Source: Pseudofabraea citricarpa
Lineage: Eukaryota; Ascomycota; Leotiomycetes; Helotiales; Dermateaceae
Length of the DNA: 64,000 bases
NCBI GenBank assembly: GCA_029641185.1
Contig: JAPWGK010000002.1
Span: 1,426,001 to 1,490,000, forward strand
Reading direction: 5' to 3'
Made by a program: the position numbers and the translations under genes. The notes beneath the pieces were generated by a model that was not told the origin of the DNA, did no database searches, and saw only the letters and a program-made list of their open reading frames with translations. Shown piece by piece: positions 56,601 to 64,000 of this stretch; positions within the stretch are counted from its first letter, which is position 1, and each line of letters starts with the position of its first letter.

Positions 56601-58351
56601 CTACTCCAATCCCATTCTTGCATCATCACCTATACCCCAATCTGCTTGTCTTGCACTAGGTGGTCTATCATCATCGTCGTTAGCAAGACTTATGCTAATG
56701 CTACTTCGACGACTTCCGTTTCGAGGCCCTCTCCGTCTTAAGGATCCTGGTCTAAATCCCGAACTTTTCGTGCTGCTCTTCGTGCTATTTACACTCTCTG
56801 CATATTCTGGCGGTGGCGTCTCTTGACTATCATCAGTGTGTCTTGATTGTTGGGAGCGGAAGGTTGCAGGGCTGGTATCACGGGTTGGTGTTGGAGAAGG
56901 TGTGACCTCTGTGCTGGCTGTGATCTCAACAAGCTCAGCATCTCGATACCATTTTCTCCGTCGAGTATAGCGACCCCATCCATCAACACCCCTGCGACCA
57001 TTTTGCCACTATTTGCTATGTCAGTTTTGAATTCTTGAAGGTCTATGCGACGAAGCGACGAACTTACCTTGTTGTCGTAGTAAATCCAGCCAGACCCATC
57101 ATCTGATTTACTATCGTGGCTGGACTTCGCACCACCTTCTTCAAATTCTCCTGCTCCTTCTACAAGCCATCTACTTCCTTCTACCCACCGCCATCGTGCA
57201 TTACCGTCTTCCACATCAGGCAATTCAAACTCGTCTTTAGGAGGACAAGCGTTATTATGTTCATCTGTCCAGGCAGCACGCTCATAAGCAAACAGAGAAG
57301 TAGTCCATCCTAATGCGACCCATCTACGTTGATTCTCATATAGGATAAACGTAAATTTTACACCTGGAGCATCTGGTCTTCTCTTGGCAGCCGAGGTCGC
57401 CGCTAAGGTGGCTTTCTCTTGGTAGGGATTTGGCTGTTTGCGAGGTGGAAGGGCCGGTTTCCCTGCTTCATCTAGTACTGGAGTTGGCTCTTGACCACGC
57501 GTTTCAGTGAAGTGAAGGCCAGTAACCACGGTGCATGTCCTTCGGACCAGAGCAGATCTCCACAGAATCGTCCTGGTAACCTGATTTGGTCTTGAATGCC
57601 ATGTCAGCACAAGAGTCCCAAACACCAACACCAAACGTTTTGTTGTGATTATGTGCACAGGAGGGAGTGTCAAAATAATCCAGATCGGCGTCACAAGCAG
57701 AATTCGAATGAGGAGTGTAGTAAGGGCGGGTCTGGTGGTTGCTGTTGTAGCGGTGCGCTGTGTCGAGAGGAAATCTGTAAGCTGTAGTAAAGGGCCTAGC
57801 AGTACATTGCACCTCGAAGTAAACACCCTTAACGTCTCGACAATCTCGTCCAAGGTCTTCTGGTGCTTGGTATTTGTGATCTCTGACTCCGCCTTCTTAT
57901 GACCCTTCTTTTGCTTCTCGCCCGTCCAGCCCGTTGATGACAGAGGAGAGTACCGTCTCGAGTACATGCCCAAGATCAAACCTAGGACAACCACTACCGG
58001 TCCGGCCCATCTCAGAACCGTGTCCGCGTAGAGGACTATCCCCCAGAAGCTAGCCACCAGCAGGAAGCTCTCCCAAGGATCTCCACTCGTCCATGTCAGC
58101 AGTCCAGCGAATCTGTTCAGCGGCAGCAAGAAAGGATGCGAGTATGCCAGGGCCCGAGTAATCTGCGGAGGAGTCGCGATCAACAAAGGCGATTTCTGAT
58201 GGACGAGGATCGTGGACCGTTGTTTGCTTGCCGACGTCGCGTGAGACAAGGTGACTGGTGAGAAGGCGGCAACGGTCGGAGGATTAGGATCATTGCTGGC
58301 TTGAGATGCGGCATCGTCGTCTTTCCGCGAAGAACTCGGAGTGGAAGACAT
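56601..58351 (-). CDS. Dysferlin-domain peroxin (Pex28/30/31/32, Pex24/29 family)
   Basis: An integral membrane peroxin that controls peroxisome size, number and ER contact. Exons are 57068-58351 and 56601-57008 (563 aa). The N-terminal third has membrane segments (SFLLVASFWGIVLYADTVL, VVVVLGLILGMY) and a reticulon-homology-like region with further helices (LLIRILLVTPIWIILTLP, LVLVFGTLVLTW). The C-terminal half is the DysF region: FTFILYENQRRWVALGWTTS, WTDEHNNACPPKDEFELPD, then WRWVEGSRWLVEG and WIYYDNKWQNGRRGVDGWGR followed by YTRRRKWYRDAEL. These paired Trp motifs are diagnostic for DysFN/DysFC. The tail is Ser/Thr-rich and disordered. Which paralogue it is cannot be decided from one sequence. 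It is the second peroxisome-related gene in the window. Confidence 0.92.
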
Positions 58352-59121
58352 GAGATCTAACCAAGGGATTTCCTAGGGGTAATATATCAGCAGGTGGAGA
58401 GGCTGCTGAAATATGGGGTAGACGCACAAACGCAGCCATTTACAACGTCATTGAGCGATCAACAGGGCTTAGCTGATGCGATTAAATCGCAGTCAAGAGA
58501 TGTCGACGGCACAGTTCCACGTGCTGCATATCAGACCGTGGGAATGTCCTTCGGGGGAGTCAACTCTGCGCATTAATCAAGAGGATTAAGAATGTTTTGT
58601 CTGGAGAAGAGAGCCCTTCAAAGTCGGTGACTGTGTAAAATGCGCCATCGACTCCTCGGGTCCACGGAACTTCACATGCCTGGCCGAGGAGTGCAGAGTG
58701 CGGTGTACAGTGTACAGTACAGTGCAGTGCAGCGAAACTCACAGCAGCAGGGAGCCTAGAGCCTGAGAGACGAGATGTCTTTTCTGGATATGGTGAGTAT
58801 TCCAGAGTTCGCAACAACCACAACAATCCCCGGTCTTCTTCAGTGGGAGATGTAGTTGTAGTTGTAGTTGTTTATGTCTATATAGTACTGAATTGGAGCA
58901 TCAGCCTCGCATGACATGACGGCCAAACGAACCCCACATGTCCAATCGCTAAGCACTCCACTGAACTGAGTCCACTCTTGAGCCACTTTAAATCTAGCGA
59001 CAATGCGCCAACGACAACGCCTTCCGCTTGCGTTTCCTCTTCCCAAAAATTTCAACATTCAAACCAGCGCCTTCTGATTCCACATCAACACCTTCAATAC
59101 CTCACCATAACCCTCAATACC
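58352..59121. promoter_or_regulatory. Divergent intergenic region, peroxin / TRF4-like gene
   Basis: 770 bp containing a CACGTG word at 58518-58523, a GTACAGTG-type repeat at about 58700-58731 and TAGTTG copies at 58854-58870. The TRF4 frame stays open leftwards to about 58978 but no ATG is available there. Confidence 0.55.
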
Positions 59122-61518
59122 ATGTCGCGACAACCTCCCCTACCTCCAGGACCCCCTCCTAGGTCTCAGTCCCAGTACATGGATAGTAGAGACAGAGACA
59201 GAGATAGAGATAGGTATAATGGCTCAGATTCCTACCGCCCAAGTCACCCTCCTCCAAGCCGTGGCTACCACGCCCCAGAGCGCCGCGACATGTATGAGTT
59301 CTCAGGATCCTCCCACAACAAGTCATCCAACGGATACGCAGCTGGCACATACAGTCGCGTCCCTCCTCCAGCCCAGAGCAAGTATGCGCCCAATTCAGAC
59401 ACATACCGCCCACAGGACTCGAACTTCAACTTCCGTTTTGAAGCACCCTCGAGCATTAATCCTCGTCAGTATGATGATCGACGCGATCGCGACCGCGATT
59501 ATCGACCCCGATCTCCTCCTCGCCAAAGAGGTTACGCACAGGATAATCAGAACAGTTATAGACATAATGGTACCCAGAATCGTGGATCGCGTGGTGGATA
59601 TCGGGGCCGCGCAGGTCCTAGACTGGCATCTGATCGAGCCTTCTTGAAGACCAACCGTGATCCAACCCCTGAGTTGATGCCGGGGATGGACGAAGATAAT
59701 AATCACACCAAATTCAAGGCACTGGATGGTTTGTCAGACAGTGAAGATGATGAAATGGACATTTCCGATGACGAAAATGCTAGTGATTCAGAGCAACCTA
59801 GGAAGAAGCTGGCAAGAACTGGACAAAAAGCCGCAGATGGTGATAGCGTTCCCAAATGGTCTAATCCTGATCCATACACGGCATTGCCCCCTCCTGATGA
59901 GTCTCTACGCAAGAAGAAGGACGTTGTCAAGCTCATACGAAAGGCACGAGTTGAGGGCGGTTCTACTGCAAAGACTGATGCTGCGGTAGAGGATTTCATC
60001 TCTTTTGATTTTGGTGGCGATGAAGATGATGACGAGGACGACCAGAGCGAAGTAGGCCACTCTGGTGTGCCGGGCGCTCCCACAGGTCCTCGTTATAGCC
60101 ATCGTGATAACATACAAAAGGTAGATTCTCAAGTATTGCCTCCGCAGCTAAAGTCAACTTTACCCGTTGTGTCTGGCAAGCGTCCCGTGTCTCCCATTGA
60201 TCTTACTTCGGATCCTGCTCTAGGCAATCGAAAGCGCACTTTCAATGATGAGATCAAAGCACCTCCTCTCATCCACAAGCAAAACACAGGCAGGAAGAAC
60301 CCACCTGCGAGTGGCAGAATTCTATCAGAGTGGCGAGCTCTATCTGAAGCTTCGGCTACTCCTTGGATCAAGCTCGATCACTCTAGCACAGCAAACATGG
60401 GAGTCTGGTAAGTTCAGTCAACCAATGTAGCCAGTTTACTGCTAATAACTCTTTCAGGCTGCACAAAGAGATTATAGATTTCTATCACCACGTCAAGCCT
60501 CGAGAATTTGAGCAAACCATTCGCACAAAAGTGGTTGAAGATCTTCGTACCAAAGTGAAAGAAAACTTCTATGGCGCTGAAATCCAATGTTTTGGCTCCT
60601 TCATGGCTGGTCTATATTTGCCCACTGCCGATATGGATCTCGTCTGCCTCTCAAAGGCCTTTTTACAAGGTCGAAGCGGTCAGCTTAGTGACAAGGCCGC
60701 TCTTTACAAGTTTAAAGCTTTCTTGGACAGAAGTAAACTGGTTGTGCCTGGTTCAGTTGAGCTGATTCCAAATGCTAAGGTTCCATTAGTCAAATATGTG
60801 GATCGGGTTACGGGCCTCAAAATCGACATCTCATTTGAGAACGATACTGGTGTCATTGCAAACAAGACTTTCCAAGATTGGAAGGTCGAATTCCCTGCTA
60901 TGCCTATTCTTGTTACTGTTATCAAACATTTCTTAGCAATGAGAGGTTTGAACGAACCAGTTAATGGTGGAATTGGTGGCTTCTCCGTTACTTGTCTAGT
61001 GGTCAGCTTACTTCAACACATGCCACAGGTTCAGAGCAGAAACATGGTTCCGGAGCACCATCTTGGGGAGATTCTCATGGAATTCTTCGCCTTGTACGGC
61101 AATCACTTCAATGTTCAAACTACAGCCATTCAAACGAATCCACCGGCGTTGATTCGGAAGGTGAGTTATCCATGCTCATACATATACAAAGCTAATGTGT
61201 TTGCAGGAAACTAATAGAGGTCCCGTCTATCGTAATGCGAACCAGCTCAAATTTTCAATCATAGATCCTAATAGGAGCTCAAATGACATTGCTGGTGGCT
61301 CATCAAATGCTGCAGTTATCATCAAGGAATTCTCTAAAGCACACGATCAATTACAAGCTCGCATGGGACAATTACAACATGCCAAAGACCGCCAACATCA
61401 GAGCATTCTCGGTTCAATTCTTGCTGGCAATTATACCACTTTCGACTTACAACGAGAGCATCTTGCACACATCCACGAGCATCTGATCGGTCCGATCGAC
61501 AACAGAACCATTGTTTAG
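59122..61518 (+). CDS. TRF4: TRF4/Cid14-type non-canonical poly(A) polymerase
   Basis: The nucleotidyltransferase of a TRAMP-like complex, which adds short A tails to nuclear RNAs for exosome decay. Exons are 59122-60407, 60458-61160 and 61207-61518 (766 aa). The catalytic signature is CFGSFMAGLYLPTADMDL at about residues 473-490, with the GS motif and the DxD metal ligands; a third acidic residue lies in LKIDISFEN. The PAP-associated region has GGIGGFSVTCLVVSLLQHMP and PNRSSNDIAGGS. The N-terminal 420 residues are disordered: an Arg/Asp run (DSRDRDRDRDR), an Arg/Gly patch (NRGSRGGYRGRAGPR) and acidic stretches (DSEDDEMDISDDENASDSE). That N-terminal extension is longer than in yeast Trf4. The start is the first ATG (MSRQPPLPPGPPP). 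Confidence 0.93.
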
Positions 61519-62475
61519 ATTAATAAGTATTGGCGTTGAGAGAGTCATGATTTACAAGGGGAGGTTTGCTCAATTAGGCGTATAGACGAAGTGGAAATAT
61601 ACCCAGCGGCGTTTATGATCCACCATGGCCAGGGCCATCAGCGTGTACAATAGCTACGGATCTTCTTTCCATGAATTCTTTTACATTTTAGCAAGATCAG
61701 TGACTGACAAGATGTTTAGTGGTCGAAACCAGTCCCATATACGAGACATCGATCACTCTACGAGCTCAATAAAAACAAATTACGAAGCTATTATAACATT
61801 TATCTATTCAAACTCAAATTATCACCTGCCGGATTGGCGTTAGGAACAGCTGACCAAAATTTGACTTTAGGAATCATCTTCAAAGAAAGGCAAGAACCAG
61901 AGAATTGAATTTAACTCCTTCTCTTCTGCTGTCTCTTCTCGCAAAAATTTCAGAACTGGCTTGGCGACACTGGTTGTTGGGCTTTATGTTCACTGCTGGC
62001 TTCTCGCATTTCCATCTTCCCGGCATTCTCCTTTCTCACTATCTTGATCGCCTTGCTGCATCGGGATGGAGAGTTTTTCGTGAGGGCTAGCAAAATCAAA
62101 TTATTCTTCATAACTAGGAAGTGGAGGATATATGATTAAAAGGTTGTTAGAGAGTTAATAACCTTGACTTTCATCTTGAATTAGATCTTGTCAAGACTTC
62201 ATTTATTTTCCGAAAAACTGAATGTGGGTCAGATGCTGCTCGTACCTCCATCCATGATAGTTGCACTATCTACATTATAGAACGGCCGAGACTCTGTATC
62301 TTGAGATAGTCACTGATAGTTCAACTCCTGAAAGAAGGAAAACCATCCCATTAAATCAAACACTTATTCTCCTATCCCAAATCCAGAAATAAATCCATCG
62401 TCACCACGTGATATACCGCACCAACCTCGCGCACTTCTCCCCTTGTTCAACGAGATATCTGATCTCTACAGCACG
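61519..62475. other. Intergenic, TRF4-like / MYND gene
   Basis: Contains the TRF4-like 3' flank and the promoter of the MYND gene. A CACGTG word sits at 62405-62410, 66 bp before the MYND start codon. No gene is supported in the AT-rich middle. Confidence 0.5.
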
Positions 62476-63167
62476 ATGGCATCCACCAGTAAACCCACAC
62501 CTCCCTGCGTGATCTGTGCCTTCCCATCGAAAAGCCACTGTGGAGGCTGCAAGAAGGTTGCATACTGTTCGACCGAGCACCAGAAGGTGGTAAGTAAGCC
62601 AAGACGCACGAAAGCAAAATCCCAGGGGCAAGAGCAATGTAACGTATAATCCAGGGCTGGGCAAAACACAAGAAACTCTGCAAGATCTACCAGCTTCCCT
62701 CGCCCCCAGCTGCTGATACGTACTGTGGATTGTGTGGTAAACAAAACGGGCCGTTGACGAAGACGACATGCTGCAGCAAGACGATCTGCAACGACGACAA
62801 CGGCAGCCCGTTCTCGGACTCGTGCATGCGTAAGCATATGAGGTACACGCTCTGTGGCTATCACCATAACTATGGCCACGACCGCAAGGTTTTCTGGAAG
62901 GACTGCAAGACTTGCTTGGATCGCTTTGACAGCGAGAGTCTTGCTACCCAAGGCACGAGCTCGTTTAACTTCCGCGAGGATGCTTGGAGGGAAGATGGAC
63001 CCCTTTTCGAACCAGCTAAGTGTGTTACGTGCAAAAAGGTCATCAAGATCTCCACCGAGCCGCATACGCTGGTTCCTGGCGGCTATGAGTGTATGAGGCA
63101 TGCTTCTTCGACTGCTGCGCTTGCGAGTATGGGAATGCAGGTTAAACCGGACATTCTGAACTCCTAG
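62476..63167 (+). CDS. MYND zinc-finger protein, 208 aa
   Basis: Exons are 62476-62589 and 62655-63167. The N-terminus is a MYND finger: CVIC, CGGCKKVAYCS, then HQKVGWAKHKKLC, with the intron falling exactly in the last Cys-His segment (HQKV/GWAKH). The remainder has more Cys pairs (YCGLCG, CCSKTIC) and a conserved-looking TLCGYHHNYGHDRKVFWKDC motif, then CVTCKKVI. The second half therefore also looks metal-binding and resembles MYND-containing fungal proteins of unknown function. MYND domains normally mediate protein-protein contact with Pro-rich partners. No specific orthologue or role is claimed. Confidence 0.88.
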
Positions 63168-64000
63168 ATATAGATTTATTACACTGTATCGTAATCTAAT
63201 TCTTTTGGTTCCAATCTAGTATGAGACCTGATTATAGATTTGTGTAGTGATGTCTTTTGTTGTCCGAGTAGCTTTACCCACAGGTTTCGACTGCAGCATG
63301 AGGTGGCAGACTTTGGATCCGGTCCAACTATAGTTCTAAGGAACTTCTCATCCTGTTATTTGTCAAGTACTCAAAATACAGAAAGCTAAGAAGATATGAA
63401 AACAGCCAAGAAGAATGCAAGGCATATGGTCGACCCTCTGAGCAAAAGAATGAGCATCGAATACATAGTGTTTAAGCCATATAGCCGGATGCGGTCCAAC
63501 AGCGAGAGATATATACTGAATAGAAGCCCCAAAGCTGTTGCACTTATACTATATGCAAGAGTGCTTGCCATCATATACCTTGTCGATAAATTTGCTAGGA
63601 ACAAAGCTCATCAACTCATCCACAACAGTGCCGCCCTGCCCTGAATCGGTTGTAGTTCTCGATCTGTGGTGTTCCCTCGCATGCTGGTCCAGGCTTCAGA
63701 TTTTGGGAAACTGCAGACCAGTATCAATACCACGTCGGTTTTGAGCCTGCTTACAGACAGCTTGGTGATTCAAAAGGGATTTTACTGCAAGGATTATCAA
63801 GCATCATATCCATGAACAATGCCAAGTATTGCCTGGGCTTGCTTGAATCAGCCGTACCGTTAGCAGTGGTCATGGTTGCAAGAAGTTTTAGATTAAAAGG
63901 GTGGAATAGTAATTCTTGCAGTAGGCTGAGGGACGTATCTGAATAGGAAAGTTTCACGGGAATGACATAAAATCTGCTAGTATTCTTCATTGTCTACGGC
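63168..64000. other. Right-edge intergenic sequence, no gene seen
   Basis: Only short unsupported frames on both strands up to the window edge. A minus-strand frame at 63751-63990 could belong to a gene beyond the edge, but nothing supports that. Confidence 0.45.

Noticed and set aside
58978..59121. Extension of the TRF4-like frame to 58978
   Set aside because: The first codon there is TTG, and the next in-frame ATG is 59122, which begins the proline-rich N-terminus.
31548..62410. CACGTG words in several promoters (31548, 47111, 49057, 58518, 62405)
   Set aside because: A six-base palindrome is expected roughly ten times in 64 kb of this composition, so these occurrences are not evidence of shared regulation.
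1..64000. Secondary-metabolite cluster, virus-like insertion, CRISPR array or horizontal gene island
   Set aside because: All recognisable genes are ordinary nuclear housekeeping genes with fungal introns. No polyketide synthase, peptide synthetase, reverse transcriptase, integrase, transposase or spaced-repeat array was seen.

Overview
This window is nuclear DNA of a filamentous ascomycete (Pezizomycotina). The evidence is dense protein-coding genes on both strands, many 45-60 nt GT-AG introns with CTNAC/CTGAY-like branch sites, pyrimidine-rich 5' regions, and fungal gene families (Cut8/Sts1, a dysferlin-domain peroxin, a SCY1 pseudokinase, Pam16). Gene content feels like Leotiomycetes, but that is only an impression. 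There is no sign of prokaryotic organisation, CRISPR, rRNA or a recognisable tRNA.

Layout, left to right. 1-3603: an SPF45-type splicing factor (minus, cut by the left edge) diverges from a peroxisomal AMP-binding acyl/oxalyl-CoA synthetase ending in a PTS1. 3604-7211: a gene-poor block with one clear TA-flanked MITE. 7212-12594: a VAP/Scs2 ER membrane protein, a UBA-ZnF-UBX protein and RAD52. 12595-14990: a repeat-rich gap with a decayed tandem array. 14991-18705: the nuclear proteasome tether Sts1/Cut8 and a small acidic protein. 18706-24738: a 1172-residue protein of unknown function and a long gap. 24739-30416: a mitochondrial aconitase-family enzyme (Aco2-like) and a PHD-finger protein. 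31637-37842: a SCY1/Cex1-like pseudokinase, another decayed tandem array, and an unknown coiled-coil protein with a Cys-rich tail. 39101-45175: a BTB-like protein and ribosomal protein eL13, separated by a 2.9 kb gap. 47655-64000: an oxidoreductase-like (OXLD1-type) protein, DPM3, an unknown SP-rich nuclear-looking protein, a small charged protein, PAM16, YIP1, a Pex28-32-type peroxin, a TRF4-type poly(A) polymerase and a MYND zinc-finger protein.

The genes are mostly core eukaryotic housekeeping functions: splicing, recombination, proteasome targeting, ER-Golgi traffic, mitochondrial import, GPI/N-glycan precursor supply, nuclear RNA surveillance and peroxisome biology. They are independent transcription units; nothing resembles a secondary-metabolite or other functional cluster. 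Several models had to be rebuilt from small exons: DPM3, an ATG-only first exon in PAM16, an 8-nt first exon in RAD52, and an intron splitting a zinc-ligand codon in the PHD protein. I found no convincing undescribed system. The best leads are the MITE, two decayed tandem arrays, an exact hairpin upstream of the aconitase, frame-preserving introns, and four sizeable proteins of unknown function.
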